The notes under the pieces: generated by a model
Databases searched by the model: none
Seen by the model: only the letters and a program-made list of their open reading frames with translations
Told to the model about the DNA's origin: nothing
Shown: positions 52,027 through 62,245 of the stretch, piece after piece
Layout of the letters: each line of letters begins with the position of its first letter
Position numbering within the stretch: position 1 is the stretch's first letter
Source: Cylicocyclus nassatus
Taxonomy: Eukaryota; Nematoda; Chromadorea; Rhabditida; Strongylidae
Length of the DNA: 64,000 nucleotides
Assembly: GCA_958299035.1 (NCBI GenBank)
Contig: CATQJL010000305.1
Span: forward strand, 32,377,733-32,441,732
Reading direction: 5' to 3'
Program-made: the position numbers and the translations under genes

Positions 52027-55000
52027 ATGAGAAAAACATTGATTGTAGAGCTCCTCAACTATCAGAGAATGGTCACCCAAGCTGAGCTAATTTCTTGCCA
52101 GTATATGACTGCAGCAAATAGACGACACAATGTTGAGCTTGAAGTACTACTCACTGGACCTAAGATTTTCCTCAAACTCGGTTTTTATTGCGAGTGAAGT
52201 TTGACTTCAGTACACAGAAATGAAGCAAATAAAACGACTGGACATGATAGCCAAAAAAACAGAGCAAAGCAAAAGCGCAGAATGATGAAGAAATCCGCAT
52301 AGATTTCATCAACGTGCGTGAGGAGCATGTGAAGATTATGCGCTCCAATCACACGCCTGTCGCATCGCGGCCGATTGATAATTCGCGAGAATTTTTGAAC
52401 GAAGTAGTCCCGAGTTTTCTTGCATACTAGTTCTCGTGCTTTGATGTTCGGAGGTGATCGCTTCGGTGCGAATGTCAGCAGAAGAAGGAAGAAAAGCACA
52501 TTTGACGATGAGGTAATTTGCCTGTGGAGTCCTTAGATCCACTCCATCGGTTTCTTATCTTTGAGGAATTCGTTGATGGTCGCAGCTCTGACTCCGAAGC
52601 CTCAGAGAATTCTACCGTTCCCATCAAACGCGGAAGGGCACAGAAAAAGGTGGGTTGGTTTTAGTTCTTGGGACCCGTCATATTTCGCCGAGAAAAGCCC
52701 AAAAGCGCCAAAAGAAGCCGGAAACAACCCGAAAAAGCCCGAAAGAGCCGGAACGCAGGATCGAACTCTTGGTGGAATTTTGACATTATTTGGATGTGCA
52801 GACGGTAGAACATGAAGCAAAAAAATTCGATGTGAAATCAACACATATGCCTTAGCGTCACAACGGAAGGGAAGTTTCGGCTCTTTCGGGCTTTTTTCGG
52901 CTTTTTCGAGCTTTTCGGGCTTTTTTGGGCTTCTTGGGGCTTTTTCGGGCATTTTTTGGCGAAGTATGACGGGTCACTTTGAGAACTGAAATCTCGGCTG
53001 CTCTCTACAGTCCTGGTCTTCTCAGCTATTATGGATTTGCATCCATGTTGTTAGTAGAGCTAATAAATCTTCGCGATGAAAATGTCTTTTCAGCCACTCC
53101 GCAATGTGAACTCTTATGACTCCATACAGCTGGAGGTGACGAAGGAGAAGCAGAGAAAAACTCCTGCTAGGAAGCCCCGGGTGATGAGAGGAAGAAGGCG
53201 CAGTGAGTAATCATAACTGCTGTAGTTTCTATTTGTCCAAAATTACAGTTGAATATTTGAGTCTTGTCTTCTATTGTCCTCTCTGACCGTATAAGATCAG
53301 TAAGTGCAATCAAATTGCTTTTGTGTGCTGTGTCTTTCTTTTTGGTCGCTTTCCTTTCAAAAATTCTCCTTTCTTTAAACCTTGGCATAATTGATGAATA
53401 TCACTCAGTTTCTTCTTTGCCACGACAGGTTTTTATAGCTACAATTCATTGTGGCGCCTAACATTTCGGCAGTCAATGTTGCTATAAGAACCTGTCGTGG
53501 CGTCAATCATTACATTCTCTTAGAAATGGACGATATCATTTTTCTCATTTTCATTGACACGACTTCTATATGCAGTTGCAAAGCGATTTACGTTAGACGG
53601 GGACCGTCCCCACCCCCTCCTACTCCACTGTTTGCACACGATTATGAGCCGAATTTCTTGGGATTGAGTGCGTGTGCGATGGCAAAAATGTATTCATGTT
53701 TCTAAAGATTGACGCATGTACTCTGTTTAGGGATGTGGGCATTTATTGCCAGTTTTCGTTTTCTTAATTGCAACCGGAAAATTTGGGTAGTACTGCACCG
53801 ATATTTCATGCATGATCTGAATAGTGCATGTACCAGCCAGTTAGATTTTTGATACGGGTGTTTGACATCTAGCCAAGTATCGCGGTCCCATTCCGCCGGT
53901 GGGGAGGGGGAGGGCAGATTTTTTGGATGCTTCTCAAAAATCGGATATTCTTATATATAAAGCTGAATGTCTGTTTGTCTGTCTGTATGTCTGTCTGTAT
54001 GTGTTTACGTATGTTCCGAATAGAAAATTCCATTTCTGAGCCGATCGGGACCAAACTTGGCACACATACACTTCGGGCCCCGGCGGGTGTCATAGGCTAC
54101 TTTTCGTCATTAATCGATATTGATTTTATCGATTTTTTGCAAAATTTGAGCTAGGGGGCTGGGAGTTGGCAGGGTAATCGAGCATGCTGATCACCCTCGT
54201 GGGGGTGATCAGCATGTTCGTTACACCCCTCTGCCAAATTCCAGCCCCCTAGCTCAAATTTTGCAAAAAATCGGTAAAATCGACATCGATCGATAACGAA
54301 AAGTGGGCTGTGACACCCGCCGGGGCCCGAAGTGTATGGGGTGGAGGACTATATGTCGCCGAAAAAGGGCGGTCCCCGCGGTCATTTGCGACGAATACGC
54401 ACCCTTGTACATGCGCGGACATGCGTTCCTGCAGGGAATCCGCGCGGGACTCTTCCAAATTCGGCGACATATAGTCCTCCACCCAAGTGTATGTGTGCCA
54501 AGTTTGGTCCGGATCGGTTAAGAAATGGAATTTTCTATTCGGAACATACGGCGGAGCCGGGTAAGCCAGCTAGTAACCACTAAAGTCTAAGAAATTACCG
54601 CCGCGCAAGTAAAATTATTTTGTTTGTTTACAAGTATAGATAATCACTTGCACAATTTTGCAAATTATGTAAGTGACTTTTAAATCCCCATTCATTTCTG
54701 GGGATGAGGAGGGGGGGGGGGGGGCGGGCAAAATCCTATATGTATATATTCGTGAATCTCGGCTTCCATCAATGCGTACAAATTTTATGCGAATGTTTAG
54801 TGACCCTGTAGAGCCACTTTACCCTGTCGAGTTATTCCAAATCTTACAACAAAAGGAAGGATTGCGAATTTTTAGACGGTGAATGTGAAACTATTTTATA
54901 TATTTGAAGGAATATTACTGCCTCGCATCAATACTCCCACTCCAAGTTCTTTATCTGCCCTTCTTCATGCCTATCTCACGAAGCGCAGTGAAAATGATCA

Positions 55001-58000
55001 AATCTATGTGAGAATACTAGCTTAGGAAACAATATAGTTTGCGCTGAGAGTGGGAAATTCGAAAACAAGACTATCAGCGCCCCTGCAGCTCAGTTACATG
55101 TTTCAATAGCGATGAGGTTCGAAAGCGATACTTCTATAATGGAGATCAGCAAAGTTATTATCCTCGTCGAACGTTCCAATGCTCCGTGCTAGCTGCAGTT
55201 TCGGCGGCGATAGTTTTGTTGGTGTATTTTTTTCCAAATCAGTGCCAATCACACCAGGGTCAAGCAAGAGGTGTGGCACGCGATCGCTGATTACGACCTC
55301 CCTCCCCTCTAACTGCTGTCTCAATAAGACCCCCCTGAACTATATACCTAAGGGCCGCATGCACTAACCTCCCCGCGGGGAGGGGATCGCAGCTTAAAAT
55401 AAAGGTTTATATTTCAAAACTCCTGATACCTGGATTTCACGTTGTGTACCTATCCGTAAGTATTCCTACTACCCTTCACTATGAACATGTTGAACAGGAG
55501 CGAGAAGCTGTACGAACCGCATTTTCCAGCTTTTGTATGATCCCTGATGATCCCCGGCGCTTTTCTTTGAAATCATTTTTCTTTCTCTGATGTTAACGAA
55601 AAACCTCCAAAGTTGTGCAGATTATCTAAACCGACAGTGCTAAGCATGTTGCTGATAAGAACAAATGATGTTTTGAAGTCATGAAATTTTCGATGATCCA
55701 CAGGTCGAAATTTGAGGTTTGCCGGAAAATTCGACTTTTTGAAAACTCATTTGTTCTCATCAGCAACATGCTTAGCACTGTTGTGTCAGATGTTCAGTAC
55801 GACTTTGGAAGGTTTTCGTTAACTTCGGAGTAAGAAAAATGACTTTAAAGAAAAGCGCCGGGGATCATCAGGGATCATACAAAAGCTGGAAAATGCGGTT
55901 CGTACAGCTTCTCGCTCCTGTTCAACATGTTCATAGTAAAGGGTAGTAGGAATACTTACGGATAGGTACACAACGTGAAATCCAGATATCTGGAGTTTCG
56001 AAACGTAAAGCTTTCTTTTAAGCTGCGATCCCCTCCCCGCGGGGAGGTTAGTGCATGCGGCCCTAAGACGGGAGACGGTCTTTTCGCACGGGCTGTCTCC
56101 AGCGTCTCCCTGATTTTGACTTGTCTAAACATGTAATGCACGCCGCAAACCTTTCCTCCCCCTGTTTTGCTTAGGCAAAAGCCGCCGCAGGGTGTGCCGC
56201 GCGCGGCGATGATCCTGTGTGGAAAGCATTACGGTGCGAATCGTCCTACACCCCCTGATTCATCATCTTAGCGCTGAGTAATATTTGGACAGTTTTTGAG
56301 GGGTTGTGCCACACTCCATTAACTATATCATAAAAACCTTTTTAGCGAACAGTATTTATACGAAACGATAGCCTAGTCGCAGATTTCACAGGAGTGATTT
56401 GGGCCTGATTCATCATCTTAGTGCTGAGTAATATTTGGTGAAAGCATAGCCATCAAAAGCGAAACTGGAAAAAACGAGATTTTGGTTGGCTTCTAATTCC
56501 ATGATTTGGAGGTGTTTTGAAGCGAGTTTCTGAGATGGACAAATAAGGAGTAGTGCTTTGTCTTGCGTGCAGAAACGGGTAGCTAATTCACCTTTGAAAC
56601 ATAGCTGATCATGTTGGAAAATGACCATTTCACATTAGGTGGCCTAGTATCTTGAACGTTCAGAATTCGCCCAAACTTTGTCTACACGGGTTAATCGACA
56701 TGCTAATTATGGATATGATACTCGTTAAGCTTCATAGCACCTCTATATTATGCTAGGGTAGTCAATATCTCATGTGTCTGTTTCGCGTACCTGACAAACT
56801 GCTTACCAATGTCTTATCACTATTATCAGATTACCCAACTACGATCCCCTCCCCTTTTGACTCCTCAATACGCCCCCCAGCTGCGGCGTGCCGCACCCCA
56901 CGCTTGACCCTGATCATCACATCTGTAATGGTTGGATTCATTAATGGAAACAGTCCAATGCCGCAAGCAAGGCACCACTTGACGCGAGTCGCAGTATTAA
57001 AGGCAGTGTCCGGGAAAAAACTCGATTTTGAGGTTTTGTACTTACTCGGGCCTATTCGCTATGCTGAATCCGAAAACCCACATTGGAGAGCGCGAAAACG
57101 ACGAAAAAGGGCCCTAACACTGGAGGGAAATCAGCAAGTAGGCGGGGTCTTCCTCAATGTGAAATCACGCTTCCAGCTTCCCGAGAAATTTTCTCGAATC
57201 CGTTAGCCGCCCTGACATCATTACCGATCAAGTGCAAACGAATGACTCGAAACCGGAACCAAAAAGATCGCCCCCGAAGCTGGGAGCGTGAATTCACCGT
57301 GGGGAAGACCCCGCCCATTTGCTGATTTCCCTCCAGTATTAGAGCCCTTTTTTCGTCGTTTTCGTGCTCTCCAATGTGGATTTTCGGATTCAGCATAGCG
57401 AATAGGCCCGGGTAAGCACAAAATCAAAATCGAGTTTTTGCCCGGAAACTGCCTTTAAATGAGGCGAACGCGGCATATTACGATTCTCTTATTCTAAAGT
57501 TTCTTTGAGGTCGCTCGCAAAAGATAGAATTTATTACCACTTACATCCAGTTGCATCCATTTACATAGCTTCACTGATAATTATGTGTCATTGTATCATA
57601 GACAGACTTTGTGGCTTTTAGATGAAGAAGAAGACGAAATGGATGAACTCGAGGCGTCTATGTCGGAAAGGATGGTGGACAGAATTGCAGCCCTGAACGA
57701 TGGAAAAAGAACCAAAGTGCAAATATCCAATTGTTTCGATAGCCGAACTGCTCTTGATTGCATCGATGTCTGCTTGAGGGAGTCTGAGAATATGCAGGTT
57801 TGTTTTGAGTGCATTGAAGCTGAATAAACAGCCATTCAAGACTCAGATGACATACAGGGTGGCCGAAAAGTAAGGGCGTCACATTTTTCGTTCAATGATT
57901 TTTCATAGCAAACAAAATCCTGTAAGACTACTTTTGCATGCGAAAAACATAGGCATCTTAGTGTGTTACCTGCAAGACTGGATTCCTATGCATGCATACA

Positions 58001-61000
58001 GACTTTAGCAGCTTACCTTGAACTTGATGCGTCAAAAATGCTACTTGAAGAATGTACCCATTGTAAACCCCTTGAAATAACCCGATTATTAATTCAGTAG
58101 ATTCTAGGACCTGAGGTTTTGTAGAGCATAGTCCGAGGAATAACAATGTGCTGTAAAAGCAAAAAAAATTTTCTCTCCAAAATAAGACACGGTACTGTAA
58201 ATTTGATGTTAGCTGAACGCGCCGCGGCGCCTCTCAGGAAAAAGTAGACTTAGAAGTCCCGTTTGCATCAGAATACTTCAATTCGCCTGATTTTCACTTA
58301 TCTCAATATAGAGAATGTCCATAAGCTACAGGCATAATAGCCGCCATGATAGATTATTTCGGAAAAAAGATATATTACATGTTGTAACGCCCATACTTAT
58401 CGGCCAGCCTGTAGTTCTTCCTTGTCACTTTTTACAGCAAGCAGCACTTTCCCATGCTATAGTTAATCGTAATTTTAACGTGTGGAAATTCTGATTCAAG
58501 GAAGATGCTCTGGCACTGGCGCTAGCGACGACAATTTACAGTCTTCGAGTGGATCGAACCCACAACGATGCGCAGGAAACTCGCTACACATTCATCCGCG
58601 GTAAAAGTGATGCTGAGAAAGGTAGTGGAGAACCGCAACACGCATTTCAGCTATATCACCTACCGTATATAACCAAATTATCGTTGTTTACCAGCTTAGA
58701 AATTTGGCTCTGGTGCCATTCGATATAGTCAAAATTATCCCTGAAGTGTCTCTTACTCCGTTAAATACGGCAGATGATAGGATGGCTGCACCCTCCCCCT
58801 TCAAAATTCGTTCGTCTTTTTAGATGTTGTATCGTATACCTTGATGCTTTTCATCAAACTGCTGGTGGCGTTGCATGCTTGACATGTTTACGTCACTAAC
58901 ATCGACCATAGTTCTGTACTCCTTTAGGGGGAGGCTATTTTAGCGCGCTGTGGTGGTTCCACTGCAATGATTATGTTGTATTAGTGGTAGATTAGCACAT
59001 GCGCATGCAGTAGCGGTTTATCCTGTCTTCCCTATTTGGTTCTGTGTGCTGTGTAGTGGGCTTTTAGAGAGCCGGATGATTGAGTCGCCGACGCGGACAA
59101 TACATAAGTAGCGTATTTGGCGACGTGTACCACATTAAAGGCAGCGTACACCCAAAATCTAAGTTACCGAATTTCCTAGATCTATCTATACCGTGCATAT
59201 ACTGGGCCCAGAAGAAGACCAACTGCGTTGGTCCGGTCGTCCAATGTTGCTTCCGAGCGGAGAAAACCCCCCTCAATTTTCTTCCACTCCACCCCTTTTC
59301 TTTCACTCCGCCTCCTCCGAACGAATCCACGACAGCGTAAGCTTCAGTTGCCGTTGCAGTTGCTTTGCAATGCTGTTGCATCTGCAACTGCAGTTGCAAC
59401 AGTGCAGTTGCTTTTTGCAACTGCACTGTTGCAAAACTCCTTCGGGCAACGAACCACTACAGCATATGCAGCAGTTGCAGTTGCAACTGCAGGCTGTCAT
59501 GCTGTTGCAGCTGCTGGCATGCCGACGGCGACGAGCAGTTCGAAACTCGTCCGCCCCTGAAGAGGGGGTCCCGGGAAATCGGGGTTTCTTGGGACTTTTG
59601 AAGGATTTCAATGACACAACTGTAATCAGCGGCACGGAAAGGCCCCAGAATGACAAAAACATCGAAGGTGAAATTTTGGGTGTACGCTGCCTTAAATAGC
59701 AAGAGCGAGTGGATGTAGACATGTGGTGGGACCACGGCGGCGCGGTGTCCCAAGCAGAGGTGCGATAGTGGGAGCCGATTCTCCCCCTACCTTCACTTTT
59801 GAGCTGGTACAGGGTGACCACCTTCACTTTTGGAATAAAAAATTCTTCGCTGGACCATAAAGAAGGAAAATAAGCAAAACAAACGCAAAAAAAAAGATTA
59901 TTGAAAGCTTATATTTATGTACACTGCGGCATATATATTTTTTTATTTTCTTGTTCAGTAAATTGTGTATTTAGAAGTATAAGTCAGCGAGGCTGTACGG
60001 ATTTTATTGAGTAAATTTTGTCATAACATACTGCGAAGGAAGTAGGTCGATCTAGGCAGTAACGGCCGAGAACCAGAATTTTGAATATTTAAATAGTGAA
60101 AAATCATGCGAAATTTCTACTGTTGTGAATCTGTTGTTTGAAGGTGTCAGCAGTTGCGACTTCATGGTTTTTGAAGAGTAAATGGTGCTCTATCAGATAG
60201 TGAAGGAATCGAGTCGATATGAGAGATAGTCGTTGAAAACCAGAAGATTTATATGAGTTTAACTGTCAACTGTCAAAAAACACGCAAAAATGGCGTAAAT
60301 TTTTAGAATTCTGGTTTTCAACGACTATCTCTCATATCGACTCGATTCCTTCACTATCTGATAGAGCACCATTTACTCTTCAAAAACCATGAAGTCGCAA
60401 CTGCTGACACCTTCAAACAACAGATTTACAACAGTAGAAATTTCGCATGATTTTTCTAAATATTCAAAATTCTGGTTCTCGGCCGTTACTGCCTAGATCG
60501 ACCTACTTCCTTCGCAGTATGTTATGACAAAATTTACTCAATAAAATCCGTACAGTCCAACAAACTTTTACTTCCAAATACACCATTTGATAAGCACGTT
60601 TATTTTAGATATTTATGACGCTGTATACATAAAAGTATGCTTGCATGATCCCTTTTGCATTTGTTTTGCTTATTTTCCGCGCACTGGCGGCAACGACCTA
60701 AAAGGATAGACGTTTATGCTCCCCCCCCCCCCCCGGTCGACGTTTTGGAGGTGAGTGTTCGGCACTACCACCTTCACTTTTGGCCGGCCAGTGGTAGCTG
60801 GGACCACCTTCACTTTTGGTGGGCCCGGCTCCCCCCATCGCACCTCTGGTCCCAAGTCTGCGTCGGTAACTCATCATAGTGGTGAAGTAACATGAATGTA
60901 GCGGCTAGTCTAACTACCCGGCTTCTTCACTTCCTGACCTCACATCCCCTTACAACAGACTGCCATAGCTGATGTGCAGCTTTTAGCACGAGTTTTATGC

Positions 61001-61041
61001 TTTCTTGTTTTTGTTCAGCCAAAAATGCTTGCGAGGACTGA
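52027..61041 (+). CDS. Six-exon gene of unknown function
   Basis: Exons 52,027-52,180; 52,537-52,649; 53,094-53,202; 57,622-57,797; 58,501-58,600; 61,019-61,041 join in consistent phases (1,0,1,0,1) to give 224 aa, and AATAAA lies 20 bp after the stop (61,061-61,066). The junctions at 52,649/53,094, 53,202/57,622 and 57,797/58,501 have good splice sites. The first donor (gttttt) and the last exon (23 nt) are the weakest. The protein has an N-terminal helix-rich part (MRKTLIVELLNYQRM), a Ser/acidic patch (GRSSDSEASENS), a strongly basic stretch that could be nuclear-localising (KTPARKPRVMRGRRR), then an acidic DEEEDEMDELEAS segment and ALALALATTIYSL. I do not recognise a family. Intron 3 is 4.4 kb and intron 5 is 2.4 kb, both packed with mobile elements. 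Confidence 0.6.
52672..52975. mobile_element. 304-bp palindromic element in intron 2 of the unknown gene
   Basis: The ends GACCCGTCATATTTCGCC and their inverse enclose arrays of AAAAGCCCGAAAGAGCC-type repeats and the complementary arrays on the right. No clear TSD. Resembles 43,735-43,970 in design. Confidence 0.6.
53880..53948. repeat. Truncated hAT-like fragment cut by a Helitron
   Basis: CCGGTGGGGAGGGGGAGGGC then TTTTTTGGATGCTTCTCAAA resembles the left part of the CAGTGGCGG family (39,993; 61,644) and stops exactly where the Helitron copy begins. Confidence 0.4.
53949..54573 (+). mobile_element. Helitron-like element, copy 4, interrupted by a MULE MITE
   Basis: Begins TCTTATATATAAAGCTGAATG and ends GTAAGCCAGCTAG before T. 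Without the insertion and its TSD copy the length is about 470 bp, close to copy 1 (489 bp). Palindrome centre at about 54,198. The base before the 5' TC is T rather than A. Confidence 0.8.
54339..54484. mobile_element. 146-bp MULE-like MITE, copy 3, inside Helitron copy 4
   Basis: The ends GGGTGGAGGAC and GTCCTCCACCC are flanked by a perfect 9-bp repeat AAGTGTATG (54,330-54,338 and 54,485-54,493). That nonamer occurs once in uninterrupted Helitron copies (GAAGTGTATGTGTGCCAAG), which proves that the MITE landed in an existing Helitron. Confidence 0.9.
55352..56063. mobile_element. 712-bp PIF/Harbinger-like foldback element, TAA TSD
   Basis: The ends GGGCCGCATGCACTAACC and their inverse are flanked by TAA (55,349-55,351 and 56,064-56,066). 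The arms are about 330 bp and highly similar (AACATGTTGAACAGGAGCGA, GATCATCAGGGATCAT). Each end also carries the perfect 16-bp palindrome CCTCCCCGCGGGGAGG. GGGCC termini with a 3-bp TAA duplication are typical of PIF/Harbinger. Confidence 0.85.
56258..56438. repeat. Short direct repeat
   Basis: CCTGATTCATCATCTTAG(C/T) then GCTGAGTAATATTTGG occurs at about 56,257-56,291 and again at about 56,404-56,438, some 147 bp apart. Confidence 0.6.
57001..57454. mobile_element. 454-bp palindromic element with TTAA duplication
   Basis: TTAA at 56,997-57,000 and 57,455-57,458. The ends AGGCAGTGTCCGGG and ...CCCGGAAACTGCCT are inverted. The arms share CCACATTGGAGAGC, GGAGGGAAATCAGC and GCTATGCTGAATCCGAAAA. 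It lies in intron 3 of the unknown gene. Confidence 0.85.
57855..58411. mobile_element. 557-bp mariner-derived element with TA flanks
   Basis: The ends CAGGGTGGCCGAAAAGTAAG and inverse (CTTATCGGCCAGCCTG) are flanked by TA (57,853-57,854 and 58,412-58,413). The CAGG(G/C)TGGCC...AAGTA..GGGCG terminus is typical of mariner-family elements. No transposase. In intron 4 of the unknown gene. Confidence 0.75.
59139..59691. mobile_element. 553-bp palindromic element with TTAA flanks and GCAGTTGCAACTGC core
   Basis: TTAA at 59,135-59,138 and 59,692-59,695. The ends AGGCAGCGTACACCCAAAAT and their inverse. The centre (59,345-59,520) is a dense mix of TTGCAGTTGC and GCAACTGCA units that can fold on itself. 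Confidence 0.8.
59755..60848. mobile_element. 1,094-bp hAT-like giant hairpin with perfect 8-bp TSD
   Basis: The ends CAGAGGTGCGATAGTGGGAG and inverse (GGCTCCCCCCATCGCACCTCTG region) are flanked by GTCCCAAG on both sides (59,747-59,754 and 60,849-60,856). The arms of about 0.5 kb are highly similar around a centre at about 60,270 (GAGATAGTCGTTGAAAACCA). Both ends carry CACCTTCACTTTTG repeats. It shares termini with 7,358-9,356. Confidence 0.9.
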
Positions 61042-61274
61042 ATCTCAGAGAATGACTTAAAATAAATGAGAAAGAACGCAAGGGAGCATACATTTGCTTG
61101 CGTGGAAATCTGAGTTTTTCAGAGAACAAGGCAACGCATCCTTCGAAGCCCAATGCTCCACAAATACAATAGCCTGCAGTCTTGTACCAATTTAGCAGAT
61201 GAAAGTACAGTATTTAGCAGGGTACATTACGACATGGGCTCTCACTTCTGTATTTTCTTGGGTGGTAGAGATCT
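61042..61274 (+). other. 3' end of the unknown gene and spacer
   Basis: AATAAA at 61,061-61,066. TTCTTGGGTGGTAG at 61,255-61,268 could be a trans-splice acceptor for the next candidate gene. Confidence 0.4.
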
Positions 61275-62245
61275 ATGGGCTTCAGAACTCGTGAGGATTT
61301 GGAAAGTTACCTTTCTGATCGTGAGGAGGTGTCAAGTGACCGAATCCGATTGTCGTTCAAGGCACTATCCTCATTTTCAAAGTATTTTCTTGGAGAAGTG
61401 GCAATTGAACGTGCTGGGTTTAACTGTGTTGGCAAATGCCTTTTTCGCTCTGTCGCTGCGATCGTACGCACGGCAGCTACGCTTTTTCCAGGAGCAATTT
61501 CTTACAAGAAAACGTCGGAAAAGCGGTAGTGGTAAAGATCGATGCTTACGTAATTGCATACTATAAGCTTCAAGAATGTTTTTATCCAGTGTTTGACATG
61601 AATTAGGAGCGAGAAGATCTGCTCACAATCTATACTTTGAAAGCAGTGGCGGTCCCAGGATCTCCGTCCGGGAGAGGGGAGGGGGGCGGCTAAAATTTTT
61701 TTTCAGTTGAAGGTGCATAACGTTAGCCACGCACTCCGAAAAAGTTTTTGGATTGTTTCTGAAGTTTTTTGCGTGCCCATAACCTCTAAAATCCAGAAAA
61801 AGGCGTGGCGGCAACGCCCCTGGAAAATTTTCTTTTATAAAGCTATAAATTTTAGAAATTATTTTAATTAGCTATAAGAACAAACAAGTCATCTGCACAT
61901 TTTTGTAACCCACGTAAGTAAATTTCAAAAATTTTGCGACCCATTCTTGGGGAGGGAGGGGGCCCTCGAACCGCCACTGTCTGGAAGGACGATCATGGCA
62001 CTTTTTCTTCCGGAAGGTTCAAGAAGAAGAGGAAAATCCCGGAAAGCTTTAAGATGCCCGTAGAAATCACAAAATTCGAAAGAGGAGAGGGCCTTGGTCA
62101 GCCATATCTTTCTAAAAACTTTCAAAAATTGTACTACTCACTCATTCAATCATTCGTAACAGCTTTGTTAGAAAGTTGTTCCTGTCTTCGCGAAAACCCT
62201 GCGAATTATCATTTTACAAGGTTCTACTCAAATAAGTTCCATTGA
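61275..62245 (+). CDS. Candidate two-exon gene, unknown function
   Basis: Exon 61,275-61,525 starts with ATG six bases after a possible acceptor (GGGTGGTAG) and reads MGFRTREDLESYLSDREE ... ALSSFSKYFLGEVAIERAG. It leaves in phase 2 at CG/gtagtgg. An acceptor TTTCTTCCGGAAG lets 62,017-62,245 continue in phase 2 (FKKKRKIPESFKMPVEITK ... QKLYYSLIQSFV), for about 159 aa. The 491-bp intron would contain the hAT-like MITE 61,644-61,979. An overlapping 137-codon ORF in another frame (61,153-61,566) competes. No domain is recognised. Confidence 0.35.
61644..61979. mobile_element. 336-bp hAT-like MITE, CAGTGGCGG termini
   Basis: The ends CAGTGGCGGTCCC and the inverse ...CCGCCACTG are flanked by TTTGAAAG and TCTGGAAG (6 of 8). 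Shares its interior with 39,993-40,321 (GTTAGCCACGCACTCCGAAA, TCTAAAATCCAGAAAAAG). Confidence 0.75.

Noticed and set aside
52185..52499. 104-codon minus ORF with hydrophobic start
   Set aside because: It lies within intron 1 of the plus-strand gene and overlaps its first exon, has no splice context, and matches nothing that I recognise.
59193..59699. 168-codon ORF (plus) and 174-codon ORF (minus) over the same region
   Set aside because: Both run across the low-complexity GCAGTTGC core and the palindromic arms of a TTAA element; the low-complexity residues reflect the repeat.
61153..61566. 137-codon ORF overlapping the candidate gene at 61,275
   Set aside because: It has no initiation context or splice partners, and the alternative frame has a better acceptor-ATG start and a phase-matched second exon. 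It is not fully excluded.
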